Shown here: positions 43,437 through 52,947 of the stretch, in pieces | Layout of the letters: every line of letters begins with the position of its first letter | How positions within the stretch are numbered: the stretch's first letter is position 1 | DNA from: Phycisphaerae bacterium | Lineage (GTDB): Bacteria; Planctomycetota; Phycisphaerae; UBA1845; PWPN01 | DNA length: 64,000 nt | Direction of reading: 5' to 3' | NCBI GenBank assembly: GCA_035384605.1 | Contig: DAOOIV010000004.1 | Coordinates: forward strand, 62,001-126,000 | Position numbers and translations under genes: made by a program | The notes under the pieces: generated by a model | The model's database searches: none | What the model was told of the DNA's origin: nothing | Seen by the model: only the letters and a program-made list of their open reading frames with translations

Positions 43437-43883
43437 ATGGCCACCTCACAGCAAGGCTACGGTATGATGACTCTGGCGTTGTTCCTCAGTCGCTGTTCTC
43501 TCGGCCTCTACTTCTTCTTTGCAGGTATAGGAAAGATCAAGTCGGGTGTGGAAGCCTTCTACAAAGGTGGCTTCACGTCACTGAAACCGTTGTGGTTGCC
43601 GGATTGGTTTGCCATGCCCTATGGTCACGCGTTGCCTTTCGTCGAAGTGCTCGTTGGCGTCGCGCTTATTGTGGGCTTCTATGGCAGGTTGGCAGCCGCC
43701 GTGGCGGCCTTGGCCTTGGTCAGCTTCACCATTGCTCTTTATCAGGCCGGTGCGTTCTTTCCCGAGAAGGGTGGCCCATTTCACTCCAACGTGATTCTCC
43801 TGACGCTCGCCTTCCTGCTGGCGGTCACGGGCCCGGGGACGTTCAGCGTCGACTCATTTCGCGGCAGGAGCACGAGCCGCTGA
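43437..43883 (+). CDS. DoxX-family membrane protein
   Basis: 148 residues with four helices: ALFLSRCSLGLYFFFAGIGKI (FxFAGxxKI is the family start), LPFVEVLVGVALIVGFYGRLA, AAVAALALVSFTIALYQAG, and VILLTLAFLLAVTGPGTFSVD. DoxX proteins are quinone-linked or thiosulfate-related membrane proteins; the substrate is unclear here. ATG 43437 follows AGGAG. It stands alone. Confidence 0.88.
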   Translation: MATSQQGYGMMTLALFLSRCSLGLYFFFAGIGKIKSGVEAFYKGGFTSLKPLWLPDWFAMPYGHALPFVEVLVGVALIVGFYGRLAAAVAALALVSFTIALYQAGAFFPEKGGPFHSNVILLTLAFLLAVTGPGTFSVDSFRGRSTSR

Positions 43884-44085
43884 TCCTGCCGGATTCCAGG
43901 GTGTGCGTCGTGAAAGCCCGGTGTGGAACCCGCAGCTCATCGGTCAATGGCACACTGAGACTCTGTCCTGCACTGTCTTCAGGATGCAGTCCAACGACAA
44001 AGATCGGTTGTCTGCATTCTCGACGGGGTTTCTCTCGTGCCCGCCGAGCCGGTATACTGAACAAGGTGAGCGGGATTCAGGATCA

Positions 44086-44709
44086 ATGAACGAATCACCC
44101 AAACGAAAGCCGCTGCTTCGTGAAGACAAGCCTCGTGCTCCTCACCTGCCCGATCGGGGATATTGGGGCATCGGGGTCTATCACCCCAAGAAGGAGCACA
44201 ATTTCGGCACCATTCTGCGCAACGCCTATGCCTTCGGGGCGTCGTTTGTCTTCACCGTGGGGCCGCGTTTTCGCTTGCAGGCAGCCGACACGGCTCGCGC
44301 GTGGCGGCACGTCCCGGTCTTCCGATACCGGGACGTGGACGATTTGCGCGATCATCTGCCGTATGCATGCAGCCTCGTAGGGGTGGAGATCGTCGAGGAA
44401 GCCGTCTACCTGCCGCGGTTCAGCCATCCCGAGCGGGCGTGCTATCTGCTCGGCGCCGAGGACTACGGCCTGCCTCGCGAAGTGGTTGCCTGTTGCGAGC
44501 ATGCCGTCAGAATTCCGGGCGCCGCCTATTGCCTCAACCTGGCGACGGCCGCGGCCATTATCATGTACGACCGGGTTTCCAAGAGAGCCACGCGGGTTTT
44601 CGGACCATTGACCGCTTTGAATACCCCGCAACTCAACCCGCCGATCCACAAAACCGAAGCCTCAGGAAGCGGCGTTGAGGCCGCCAACCGGCCCTGCCCC
44701 CCCGGCTGA
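44086..44709 (+). CDS. SpoU/TrmH-family RNA 2'-O-methyltransferase
   Basis: 207 residues, with the three SPOUT motifs: NFGTILRNAYAFGA, LLGAEDYGLPREV and LNLATAAAIIMYDR, which form the knotted SAM site. This would methylate the 2'-OH of a ribose in tRNA or rRNA; the target cannot be told. ATG 44086 with AGGA upstream is chosen. TATACT at 44053-44058 is a possible -10 without a good -35. Confidence 0.92.
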   Translation: MNESPKRKPLLREDKPRAPHLPDRGYWGIGVYHPKKEHNFGTILRNAYAFGASFVFTVGPRFRLQAADTARAWRHVPVFRYRDVDDLRDHLPYACSLVGVEIVEEAVYLPRFSHPERACYLLGAEDYGLPREVVACCEHAVRIPGAAYCLNLATAAAIIMYDRVSKRATRVFGPLTALNTPQLNPPIHKTEASGSGVEAANRPCPPG

Positions 44710-44818
44710 TGAGTGGTCGAACGGCCTCCAAGAGAGCAGGGAATCGTCCACGGGGCGTTATCCGAGGCGATTCTCTTCTGTGGCATTGTCGGGTGACGGA
44801 CACGGACTCTGCCGGCCC

Positions 44819-44847
44819 TTGCCGCGACAGAGCCAAGCCCGTATCAT
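44819..44847 (+). promoter_or_regulatory. Candidate sigma-70 promoter of the lipoprotein gene
   Basis: TTGCCG (44819-44824) and TATCAT (44842-44847) with 17 bases between, 46 bases ahead of the lipoprotein start codon. Confidence 0.6.
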
Positions 44848-44893
44848 TACCGGTGTGGCTCTTTGAATCTCGCTGATACATGGGGAACCAGAC

Positions 44894-45478
44894 ATGACGT
44901 TTCGATTGAGCACTGCCGTACTTCTGTTGGTTGTGGCGACGGCTCTGGCCGCGGGCGGTTGCACGCCGCCTGATAACCGAGGCGATAACGGAGACTACGA
45001 TCCGGTGCCCGGCGGACAAGGCATTCCCGAGGGTACCTACGCCGGCACGTTGGAGTGCACCGAGACGACCAGCCTCGTCCAGGAAGGGCAGGATGAAACG
45101 CTTCTCGGTCAGACAACCCCGTCCTTTTCGGTTGCCTTCAGCTTCGATGATAGCGGGGGCCTCCTCGACTCGAACCGCGATCCCATCGTAGTGGGGTCGA
45201 CTGACTCGACAACCATCTCGGGTCAGACCGCAACCGGCACGGTTCGCTCTGTTGATAAGGCCGTCGATCGGCTTGAGGTCGTCGCCGACGCCACCGCAAC
45301 CGTCGAAGTGACCGGTTACGGCACACTTCCCATGATCGGTGTCGTGACTGCCGTGTACGAGTTCGCCGAACCGAACACCGTGACTCTGGTGACCGACAAG
45401 GTCTTCACCAGCAACCTCGTCGACAGCCAGTTCATCAAAATTGTTGCCGAGTGCTCCGCAACTCTGCCCTATCAGTAA
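44894..45478 (+). CDS. Small lipoprotein of unknown function
   Basis: 194 residues with a signal and lipobox-like AAGGC (Cys23), a Gly/Asp-rich linker, and a beta-rich body: EGTYAGTLECTETT, FSVAFSFDDSGGLLDSN, ATVEVTGYGTLPMIGVVTAVYEF. It looks like a single beta-barrel or sandwich domain. It is convergent with the GH114 gene, overlapping it by seven bases. No family recognised. Confidence 0.65.
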   Translation: MTFRLSTAVLLLVVATALAAGGCTPPDNRGDNGDYDPVPGGQGIPEGTYAGTLECTETTSLVQEGQDETLLGQTTPSFSVAFSFDDSGGLLDSNRDPIVVGSTDSTTISGQTATGTVRSVDKAVDRLEVVADATATVEVTGYGTLPMIGVVTAVYEFAEPNTVTLVTDKVFTSNLVDSQFIKIVAECSATLPYQ

Positions 45479-46398
45479 TCTGGACCGGACGGATCGCAAC
45501 TGAAGCGGAAGGAATCATCCAGGTCGACCGGCAGGACCAGCGTCCGCAGACCCAGGTTCAGCGAGTCGGCGCACATCTGATTGCGAATCAGAGGCAGGTT
45601 GACGTATCGGCCGGCATACTCGGCACTGAAGACGGGTTTGCCCGCGTCGATAAACGGCTTCAGCAGATCGCATTCGTTGTATTCGTGGCATTGCTCGTTG
45701 ACTGCGAAGTCGAAGTACTGAACGAGTTCCGTGATCTGGTCCAGGTCGTTTTTGAGGCCCACGGCCAGGTTCCGCTTGTGCGCCTCGTTGGCGATGAATC
45801 GATTGAAGGCGAGCTGGTCCGCTGCAGTCAACGGGAAGCCGGAATTGTTGGCATACCCGTCCACATTATCCGGTTCGACCCCGTCGAAGCCGCGAAGCAT
45901 GGCGTGATCCAGCCGGGCGAGCATAATCCGCCGGACGTTTTCCGATCTGATGTCGAGCCAGCGTTCATCGGCAAAGTCTTCAAGGCTGTTGCCGATTTCG
46001 GCCGGCAGGAATTCGTTCGCGTCGGAACGAAAAGGCTCGTACGTCCCGGCCGAGAAATAGGCGATCACCTTGCGTCCTTGAGCGTGCAGGTCGGCGATCA
46101 CGGAATCGGGTGTGTCGAAGAGATCAATGTCATAGACCTCGACGTCGTAGGCCGTGTTGATGTTGCCCGCGGTGTTGGGCTGGAGCTGCCACTGCCAGGT
46201 GGCCGTGACGGCCGGACGGTACCACGAGCCGTCGGTGATGGGGGGATTATTCGGGTCGATCGGATCCCCATCGCCGTCGGGATCATCCGTCGACGGGACA
46301 CAGCTCGCCGCGGAAAGCATGGCGGTCAGAAGCAGACATCCGAGCAGGAGTAACCCCGAAATCGGAAGATGCGCGACCCGCCGTTGAGAACAGTTCAT
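45472..46398 (-). CDS. GH114-type glycoside hydrolase (endo-alpha-1,4-polygalactosaminidase-like), exported
   Basis: 308 residues. A signal with a probable lipobox (LSAASC) and an Asp/Pro-rich linker are followed by a TIM-barrel domain of the GH114 type: TATWQWQLQ, YDIDLFDTPDSVIADLHAQG, KVIAYFSAGTYEPFR, GFDGVEPDNVDGY (acidic residues on strand 4-like segment), NLAVGLKNDLDQITEL and KPVFSAEYAG. Such enzymes cut galactosamine-containing polymers such as biofilm polysaccharides. The gene is the last of a minus-strand group of exported proteins. The substrate is inferred from the family. Confidence 0.82.
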   Translation of the reverse strand: MNCSQRRVAHLPISGLLLLGCLLLTAMLSAASCVPSTDDPDGDGDPIDPNNPPITDGSWYRPAVTATWQWQLQPNTAGNINTAYDVEVYDIDLFDTPDSVIADLHAQGRKVIAYFSAGTYEPFRSDANEFLPAEIGNSLEDFADERWLDIRSENVRRIMLARLDHAMLRGFDGVEPDNVDGYANNSGFPLTAADQLAFNRFIANEAHKRNLAVGLKNDLDQITELVQYFDFAVNEQCHEYNECDLLKPFIDAGKPVFSAEYAGRYVNLPLIRNQMCADSLNLGLRTLVLPVDLDDSFRFSCDPSGPDY

Positions 46399-46460
46399 TG
46401 CAGATTCTCCGTCACGTTAAGTCCCTGAATCAGCCCATGCGCCCTCTCGCCTGGCGCTCC

Positions 46461-47753
46461 TCAACCCGGTGGCACTGTCGCGTTCTCAACGACCTCGATA
46501 TTCGCGACGTCAAACGTCGCCGTCGCGGCGCTCTGGTTTGGGTTGGCCGACCAGGCCACTGGGATAAGTTCGAGCTCCTCATTCAGCTTCTCGATGACAA
46601 CCTGCCAACGAGTTTTGCCTGTGGGAAGTGGCGTGCCCGTCGGTTGGCTGATCAAGTCATTGACCTCGTCGTCAGTCATATCCAGGTTGGCCGAGTGGAT
46701 ATCTTCCGCGGAGAAGGCCATCGAACCGGCATTGTCCACGAGGTAAGCGCCATAGGTGCGAAGTGCCTCCAGAAACATCTGAGTGATAGGGGCAAGTTGC
46801 GACTCGTCGATGGTTTCGCCCTCGTCGTCGACGATGGTCGTCTTCAGCCTGATGCGCTGGCCGGCAGCCAGCGCATTTGAGTCGACACTGTAGAAAACCG
46901 TCTCGGTGGTCGAGGCGGGATATACGTAATCCAAATTCGAGGGGGTGGTCGGATCAGCGGCGGTGTTCCGCGGTCCCGGGATGGCAAAAGCAAGCGCGTG
47001 GGCGATCTGACCGCTCTCGACGTCCTCGGGCAGGATCAAGCCGGCCAGTAGCGGTGTACCTGTTGCCCGGGCACTGTAGAGCCCGTCATTGTTGGTGCCC
47101 CTGCCGTGGACATCAAAGAAATCGATCGCCCCGGCAGCCAGCACCGCAGCACCGGACCGTCCGCCGCCCAGGCTACGGCCAAACACGTTTCTAATGGTAG
47201 TTGCGTTCCAGAAATCATATTCGACCGCCATCTGAGTGCTATACAATACGAGGTGCCCATCGGCGTCCGTGCTTGCCGGGCCTGAAGGCCGGATGATACC
47301 GGCCGGAGCAGGAACCAGGACAGTATCATCCGGATTGGGCGGCAGCTTGGGATTGCTCAAACCGCTCGGGTTGCCCTCATAATCGCGCAGCAGCACCGAT
47401 TGCTGCTCGTCGCCGATCTCGAAGATTGGAATGCTGTACTCGTCGTAATTCACAAACATGAAAGGGAACGGTTGCGTCAGGCCCGTGCCGGCCGGCCGCA
47501 GCGAGGTCTTGTCGCCCAGCAGTACGCGATACAGCGCAAGGACCTGCTGATCGCTCTCGGGGAGCACGGACACCTGATCGGCACGTTGGTTCCAGGCACT
47601 GTCGCCGGCGAACAGCGGAACCGGCAGCGAAAAGTCGCGCAGGTCGACCTCGCCGCCGTTCTCGTCGTCGTTCGGAGTGCACACCGCTCCGAAACAGAGT
47701 GAAACCAGCATGACCACCATCGGCCCAAGCTTGTTCAGGCGACGCCACATCAT
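46461..47753 (-). CDS. Exported protein of unknown function
   Basis: 430 residues with an N-terminal hydrophobic stretch (GPMVVMLVSLCFGAVC) and an acidic linker starting TPNDDENGG. The body has FAGDSAWNQRADQVSVLPES, FVNYDEYSIPIFEI, AAGAIDFFDVHGRG, AGLILPEDVESGQIAHALAF and LRTYGAYLVDNAGS; the IxHALxF and LKTYGxYLxDN patterns occur in secreted bacterial proteins of uncertain role. Start ATG 47753 has GGAGG five bases upstream and is followed by a second ATG. The Cys may be lipidated, but the lipobox is atypical. Confidence 0.6.
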   Translation of the reverse strand: MMWRRLNKLGPMVVMLVSLCFGAVCTPNDDENGGEVDLRDFSLPVPLFAGDSAWNQRADQVSVLPESDQQVLALYRVLLGDKTSLRPAGTGLTQPFPFMFVNYDEYSIPIFEIGDEQQSVLLRDYEGNPSGLSNPKLPPNPDDTVLVPAPAGIIRPSGPASTDADGHLVLYSTQMAVEYDFWNATTIRNVFGRSLGGGRSGAAVLAAGAIDFFDVHGRGTNNDGLYSARATGTPLLAGLILPEDVESGQIAHALAFAIPGPRNTAADPTTPSNLDYVYPASTTETVFYSVDSNALAAGQRIRLKTTIVDDEGETIDESQLAPITQMFLEALRTYGAYLVDNAGSMAFSAEDIHSANLDMTDDEVNDLISQPTGTPLPTGKTRWQVVIEKLNEELELIPVAWSANPNQSAATATFDVANIEVVENATVPPG

Positions 47754-47784
47754 GGGATCCTCCAGATAGTGAAAACGATGATCT

Positions 47785-49194
47785 TTAACCACCAATCGAA
47801 GCCATCGCTTCGTCCGGGATTTCCAATTGTATGAGCCAGACCCGCTCCTGGCCGACGTTCCGGTTCCAGTTTGTGGCCCAGACAACGCGCGAGCCGTCGC
47901 GCGTGATGCTGGCCTGCGTTTCCTCCCAATAGGCCCCGGCCGTGCCGTGAACCTTGGCCAGATAGAACACGCGCGGGTGACTCGGGTCGAGTCTGACCAG
48001 GGTGATCGTGCGGTCCAGCCAGTTCTGCTCGGGCAGGCCCGGTTCGGTGAACGTCGACACCACGCACCAGCCGGGGGCATTGCAGGAGATGTGGATCCCG
48101 CTGTTCAGGCCCAGGGGCGAGCTTGAGTCGTAGAACAGGCGGATGACCTGGACGCGTCCCGTGCCTGCATAGCTCTCGCCGGTGTCGACCGGCTCGGTGT
48201 TCGGGCTCAGCGGGAGCATGTCGATGGAATCGGTCCGGTTGCTCTGGAGAACGATGACCTCGTTACCCTCGCTGTCCAACCCGACATCCGAGTGGCCCGC
48301 GTTGTAGTCGATCTGGTGGAACTGCGAGAACCCCCGATCGGCGATTACCATGCCGGACTTGCCCCCACCGTTGTCCCAATCTGCACCGATCACCACCCAG
48401 TTGCCCAGCGGCGACATGCCCACCCAGTCAATGCGTGATTCGTTCAGGGGAATGGCCCAGGTGCCGAGCACGAGATCCTGCTGCCGGTCCCAGGTCAGCA
48501 GGTATCGCGGCCGGTAGTCGTCGGCCGTGCCCTGGAGCATGAACGCCCAATAGCGATTGTCGGTCGAGGATTCGCCTTCATCCTTCATCGTAATCCGGTA
48601 AAGGTCCGGATTAGCCGTCAGGATCGGCGCAATCGTCGCGTCCTGCGTGAAGTCCTTCACCACGGTCTCGTCTCCGGTCTGGACGTTGACCGTAACGATT
48701 TGGAAATCGCGAAGCCCCCAGACGAGGTTCGCGTCGCTGGGGTCCCATCGAGGCTCAGCCAGGTCAAGCGTGCGGACGAGATTGCCGCTCTGGTCGTAAG
48801 GTACGCTTTGGGTGCGGTAGACGCGCCACTCGCCGGCCGATGTGAGCAGAAGCAGGATCAGCGTACGGTCGCTGTTGAACGGGTCCAGACGTGAGTACTC
48901 ATGCCGCAAACCCTCGGTCTGCACGACGCGCGTTTGGGCAATCCCGAAGGCCGCGTCCGTCACGGAACCGCCGGCGGCCGGCACGCTCTTTGTCACAAGC
49001 GGATACCGCGGATTGTCCCCGGAGAGTGGGTCAGGGACTTCAACAAGGTGGGCCGGCCCATCGCCACCGCCTCCACCATTTCCATCGCCGCCTCCGTTAT
49101 CCGCTCCGTCGTTGCCCGCATTGCAGGTCACTCCGGCCAAGGTCAAGCCTATGACAATCCCGCCCCATGTGAGGAAAGTAAATACGCGCCTCAT
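47785..49194 (-). CDS. Exported beta-propeller-like protein
   Basis: 469 residues: signal with Cys (LAGVTC), a long Gly/Asn/Asp linker (GNDGADNGGGDGNGGGG), then repeats of about 45 residues with the pattern of blades such as AEPRWDPSDANLVWGLRDF, VGMSPLGNWVVIGADWDN and ITRDGSRVVWATNW. The last of these resembles TolB/oligogalacturonate-lyase-like propellers. Together with its two downstream neighbours it forms a minus-strand group of surface proteins. Function unknown; catalysis is not evident. Confidence 0.6.
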   Translation of the reverse strand: MRRVFTFLTWGGIVIGLTLAGVTCNAGNDGADNGGGDGNGGGGGDGPAHLVEVPDPLSGDNPRYPLVTKSVPAAGGSVTDAAFGIAQTRVVQTEGLRHEYSRLDPFNSDRTLILLLLTSAGEWRVYRTQSVPYDQSGNLVRTLDLAEPRWDPSDANLVWGLRDFQIVTVNVQTGDETVVKDFTQDATIAPILTANPDLYRITMKDEGESSTDNRYWAFMLQGTADDYRPRYLLTWDRQQDLVLGTWAIPLNESRIDWVGMSPLGNWVVIGADWDNGGGKSGMVIADRGFSQFHQIDYNAGHSDVGLDSEGNEVIVLQSNRTDSIDMLPLSPNTEPVDTGESYAGTGRVQVIRLFYDSSSPLGLNSGIHISCNAPGWCVVSTFTEPGLPEQNWLDRTITLVRLDPSHPRVFYLAKVHGTAGAYWEETQASITRDGSRVVWATNWNRNVGQERVWLIQLEIPDEAMASIGG

Positions 49195-49309
49195 TCCGAA
49201 TACCTCTCTCGCTACTCAGTTGCGGGCCATCTCGACACGACTTGTTGTGCATGGCTGCCGTTGAATGCTTGCCGGTCCTCCAGGCCCTCATCGCCGGCAT
49301 CCACACCGG

Positions 49310-49406
49310 TTAGTCTCTTCCGTCGCGACTGGCGTGCATTCTGCGCGCATGTTTCTGGATCGCAGAGCGCTTGGGTTGCGGCCCGTAAAAAGGTGGTCCG
49401 CCTTAG
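49310..49406 (-). repeat. Dispersed structured element, copy 2
   Basis: 97 bases, differing from copy 1 (36145-36241) at 8 positions. Minus strand begins CTAAGGCGGACCACCTTTTT and ends GGAAGAGACTAA. The internal hairpin lies at 49332-49348. The element is in the 326-base gap between pyrB (ends 49521) and the propeller gene (starts 49194), about 115 bases past the pyrB stop, so the pyrB stop is not inside it, unlike copies 1 and 3. The remainder of this gap shows nothing else. Confidence 0.75.
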
Positions 49407-49520
49407 GTTTTCCTCGCTCCGTCGCAGTCGAACCGGGCTCACGCAAGGGTACCGCTCCCATGCTCATCACAGGTGCGGCCGGTCTTGCCTGTCAAACGCT
49501 TCTGCCCCCCAAGAGGGCGA

Positions 49521-50522
49521 TCATTTCGCTGCCTCGGACGTCTGGTTAAGCAGGAACAGGACGGCCATCCGGATCGCCAGCCCGTTGGAGACCTGGCGGA
49601 GGATCGAGCTGTTGGGGCCGTCCGCCACGTCGCTGGCCAGCTCGACCCCGCGGTTGATCGGGCCGGGGTGAAGGATCAGCACGTCGGGCTTGCAGTGCCG
49701 GACGCGCTCGCTGGTCAGGCCGAAAAGACGGACGTACTCCTGCGTGCTGGGGAACACGCTGCTGGTCATCCGCTCGTGCTGGATGCGCAGCATGTTGATG
49801 ACGTCGGCGTCGCGGATGGCTTCATCGAGATTATGTGTCACCCGGGCACCAAACTTTTCAAATGCCTGTGGTACCAGGGTCGTCGGACCGCAGAACGTTA
49901 CGTGCGCCCCCAGTCGCGTCAAGCCCCAGAAATTCGACCTGGCTACCCTTGAATGGGCGATGTCGCCCACGATCACCACGTTGAGCCCTTCGATCCGCTT
50001 CTTTCGCTCGCGAATCGTGAAAATGTCAATCAGGCCCTGCGTCGGATGTTCGTGCTGCCCGTCACCGGCGTTGATGACGTGGCACTGCGTGCAACGGGTG
50101 ATCAGGTGGGGGGCCCCGGCCGCCGTGTGCCGGATGATGAATGTGTCGACGCCCATCGCCTCGATGTTTCGTACGGTGTCGCGGAGCGACTCCCCCTTGG
50201 CAACGGACGAACTCGCGGCGGTGAAATCAATGACATCGGCTGATAGCCGCTGGGCTGCCAGCGTGAAACTGGTCTTGGTTCGCGTCGAGTTCTCGAAGAA
50301 CAAGTTGACCACGACGCGCCCACGAAGCGATGGAACCTTCTTAATGCTCCGGGTCGAGATGTCCTGCAGGCTCTCGGCCGTGCGGAAGATGTGCAGGATC
50401 TCCTCGCGATTCAGGTCTTCCAGCCCCAGCAGGTGTCGCCGCGCCCACGTGAACTCCGGTTCCGGCTTCGGGGCCGGCCCGGCCCCTGCCGGCGCAGCCG
50501 CGGTTCTTGTGTCGGTTTTCAT
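49521..50522 (-). CDS. pyrB: Aspartate carbamoyltransferase catalytic subunit
   Basis: 333 residues. FFENSTRTKTSF (carbamoyl-phosphate site), GDGQHEHPTQGLIDIFT and LHPGPINRGVE are the family blocks. It condenses carbamoyl phosphate and aspartate in pyrimidine synthesis. An extra Ala/Pro-rich N-terminal tail of about 25 residues (TAAAPAGAGPAPKPEPEF) precedes the fold. Start overlaps the pyrR stop by four bases, so the two are coupled. No pyrI or pyrC gene is visible nearby. Confidence 0.97.
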   Translation of the reverse strand: MKTDTRTAAAPAGAGPAPKPEPEFTWARRHLLGLEDLNREEILHIFRTAESLQDISTRSIKKVPSLRGRVVVNLFFENSTRTKTSFTLAAQRLSADVIDFTAASSSVAKGESLRDTVRNIEAMGVDTFIIRHTAAGAPHLITRCTQCHVINAGDGQHEHPTQGLIDIFTIRERKKRIEGLNVVIVGDIAHSRVARSNFWGLTRLGAHVTFCGPTTLVPQAFEKFGARVTHNLDEAIRDADVINMLRIQHERMTSSVFPSTQEYVRLFGLTSERVRHCKPDVLILHPGPINRGVELASDVADGPNSSILRQVSNGLAIRMAVLFLLNQTSEAAK

Positions 50523-51052
50523 CCGACGCGCACCTCATCGATTCCGTCCGACTCGGCCAGGCTGACCGTGACGGGCATATCCTCGCGTCCGATACGAACA
50601 CCCACGAAATCGGGTTGAATGGGCAGCTCGCGGCCGGGCCGCTCGACCAGAACCGCGACGCGAATCGCCTTGGGGCGTCCCAGGTCCACCAGGGCGTCCA
50701 TGGCCGATCGAATCGACCGCCCCGTGTACAGGACGTCATCCACCAAGATAAGGTACACACCCTCGATGTCGAAGTCGATAGCCGTTTGCCTTAGCCGGGC
50801 CTGAGAACCGATGCTCGCCAGGTCGTCGCGATACAGGGTGATGTCGAGCGTTCCGTGGCGAATGTCCCGAGCGCCCAACCGAAGCAGGGCGGTCTGTATA
50901 CGCTGCGCGAGAACCTCGCCTCGCCGCAGGATCCCGATGATCGCCACGGGCACGCCTTCCGGAAGGCTGTCGAAGATCTCCCGGGCCATTCGCTCAAGTA
51001 CCGCGGCAATGCCGGCGGCGTCAAGCAACACTTCTGATGACGATGACTTCAT
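50519..51052 (-). CDS. pyrR: Bifunctional PyrR: pyr operon regulator / uracil phosphoribosyltransferase
   Basis: 177 residues. The PRPP motif is VYLILVDDVLYTGRSIRSAMDAL, and GILRRGEVLAQRI and VRIGREDMPV are PyrR signatures. PyrR usually binds the leader of pyr mRNA in a UMP-dependent manner; no matching attenuator was recognised in the 145 bases ahead of it. Start ATG 51052 is preferred over a frame extension to 51091. First gene of the pyrR-pyrB pair. Confidence 0.93.
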   Translation of the reverse strand: MKSSSSEVLLDAAGIAAVLERMAREIFDSLPEGVPVAIIGILRRGEVLAQRIQTALLRLGARDIRHGTLDITLYRDDLASIGSQARLRQTAIDFDIEGVYLILVDDVLYTGRSIRSAMDALVDLGRPKAIRVAVLVERPGRELPIQPDFVGVRIGREDMPVTVSLAESDGIDEVRVG

Positions 51053-51197
51053 GATCCACGATAGGGTACCGGCCCGACGCCCTTTGGGCAAGGTTTGCAG
51101 GATTCCCGCGGACTGGCCGATATCATGCCGCAGATTCTTGCGGGCCTCCAGCCCATAAAGCAGTCAGCCATGATCGGAAGCGATGGCCGCATCGGGA

Positions 51198-52727
51198 TTA
51201 TTCGTCATACGCCCCCGCGCGAATCCGCTCGATCAGTCTCGTCGTGCTCAAACCCTCGACCAGCGGCAGCAGAATCACTTTCCCGCCTTGCGATTCGACG
51301 AACTCACGCCCGACGACCCCTTTGTCCTTCCAATCTTCCCCTTTGACGAGCACCTCCGGTCGTATCTTCTCGATCAGCCGCAGCGGCGTCGGTTCATCGA
51401 ACAGAACCACGTAGTCCACGCTCTGCAATGCCGCGATCACCTCGGCTCGGTGCCGCTCGGGAACGATCGGACGGTCCTTGCCCTTGTTCAGAGCGCGAAC
51501 GGAAGCATCGGAGTTGAGACCGACCACTACGATATTGCCGAGAGCTTTGCACTGTTCCAGGAAACGAACGTGACCGGCATGCAGAATGTCGTAACAGCCG
51601 TTAGTGAATACCACCGTTTCGTGGCGGCTTCGCCGGAGAGACAACTCCGTGACGAGTTCATCGGCAGTGCGTATCTTGCCGGTTCCCGCCCCGGCTGACA
51701 GACGCAGGTCGGCAATGACCTCCTCCTGCGTGATCGGAACGCAGCCGAATCTCTCCACCTCCAGACCGCCGGCGATGTTGGTTAGCCGGGCGGCCTCCTC
51801 CCACGTTGCTCCGGCGACAATTGCCGCCGCCAGCATGGCCAACACGGCATCGCCCGCCCCGGTATTGTCGTAGACCGCGCGAGGTCGCGTCGCGATGTGC
51901 ACTGCCTTCCTGCCCTTTTCCGCCAGAATCGCTCCGTCGCGATCAACCGTAACCAGAAGTCCGCCCAGGTCGTACTTCTCGATCACCCCGTGAGCGCTGA
52001 CCAGAATGGTTTCCACCGATGTATCACGGCAGCCCGACGCCAATTGGAACTCGGCCCGATTCGGCGTCAGCAACGTCGCCCCTCGATACTTGCTGTAGTC
52101 GCCAAGGCGGGCTGGATCCACGAGCACGGGCTTGCCGGCGGCCGACGCGACGGCGATGACCTTTTGACACAACGATTCGCTCAGCAAGCCTTTGTCGTAG
52201 TCCTCCAGGCAGACAGCAGCAACGTCCTTGACACCCGCGACCGCCATCTGGGTAACTCGAGCCGCGTCCGGCTCCGACAGCGGATGCGTAACCTCGTCGT
52301 CCACCCGGATAAGCTGCTGGCGGTGGCGGTGCTGAGCCAGGCCGATGAAACGCGTCTTGGTCGTCGTCGGACGGTCGCTCAGGGCGATCAGACCCCGCGT
52401 TCCGATCCGTTGAGCCTCCAGCAAAGCCCGAATCCGATGACCGGCGTCATCCAGACCCACCGCACCGACAATAACCACCTCCAACCCCAGCTCGCGCATG
52501 CCGGCAGCCACACTGCCCGCTCCGCCCACCCGTTCTTCGTCATGCTCCTTGCGGAGCACGACGACGGGCGCCTCCGGGCTGATTCGCTCCGCGTCGCCGT
52601 AGACGTAGCGATCCAGAATGAGATCACCGATCAGCAAGACCCGCTGACGACCGAATGATTGAACCAGTTGTATCAAACGGGGGATCAACTCGCGGCCCTC
52701 GCCGCAGCAGCGGCGGATCGCTACCAT
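51198..52727 (-). CDS. hldE: Bifunctional heptose 7-phosphate kinase/heptose 1-phosphate adenylyltransferase
   Basis: 509 residues, two domains. Residues about 20-340 are a ribokinase-fold kinase (LLIGDLILDRYVYGDAERISPE, VGGAGSVAAGMRELG, DPARLGDYSKYRGATLLTPNR, and the catalytic YDNTGAGDAVLAMLAAA). Residues about 365-505 are a nucleotidyltransferase with HxGH (FTNGCYDILHAGHVRFLEQ) and the later LVKGEDWKDKGVVGREFV. It makes ADP-heptose for LPS inner core. Together with lpxK this shows LPS synthesis capacity. Confidence 0.96.
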   Translation of the reverse strand: MVAIRRCCGEGRELIPRLIQLVQSFGRQRVLLIGDLILDRYVYGDAERISPEAPVVVLRKEHDEERVGGAGSVAAGMRELGLEVVIVGAVGLDDAGHRIRALLEAQRIGTRGLIALSDRPTTTKTRFIGLAQHRHRQQLIRVDDEVTHPLSEPDAARVTQMAVAGVKDVAAVCLEDYDKGLLSESLCQKVIAVASAAGKPVLVDPARLGDYSKYRGATLLTPNRAEFQLASGCRDTSVETILVSAHGVIEKYDLGGLLVTVDRDGAILAEKGRKAVHIATRPRAVYDNTGAGDAVLAMLAAAIVAGATWEEAARLTNIAGGLEVERFGCVPITQEEVIADLRLSAGAGTGKIRTADELVTELSLRRSRHETVVFTNGCYDILHAGHVRFLEQCKALGNIVVVGLNSDASVRALNKGKDRPIVPERHRAEVIAALQSVDYVVLFDEPTPLRLIEKIRPEVLVKGEDWKDKGVVGREFVESQGGKVILLPLVEGLSTTRLIERIRAGAYDE

Positions 52728-52947
52728 AACATACGCCGAATAAAGACCTTAGGGCAGCCCATCCGCGTGGGTGCCCCACGGCCGGCAAACATCGTAAGTG
52801 TCTCGACCGAAAGCGTCAATCGGGCATCGGCGCTGGCGATTGACAATTCTCAAAAATGCCGGTGTCGAGCAGGTAGCGCATCAGTCGTGCTCGAAGCACA
52901 GGTCCTCACGAATGTGGGTAAGCGAAACCAAAGGCCGCTCCCGGGAA

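Noticed and set aside
51053..51197. PyrR-binding attenuator before pyrR
   Set aside because: No terminator/antiterminator pair with a PyrR-binding loop could be seen in the 145 bases.
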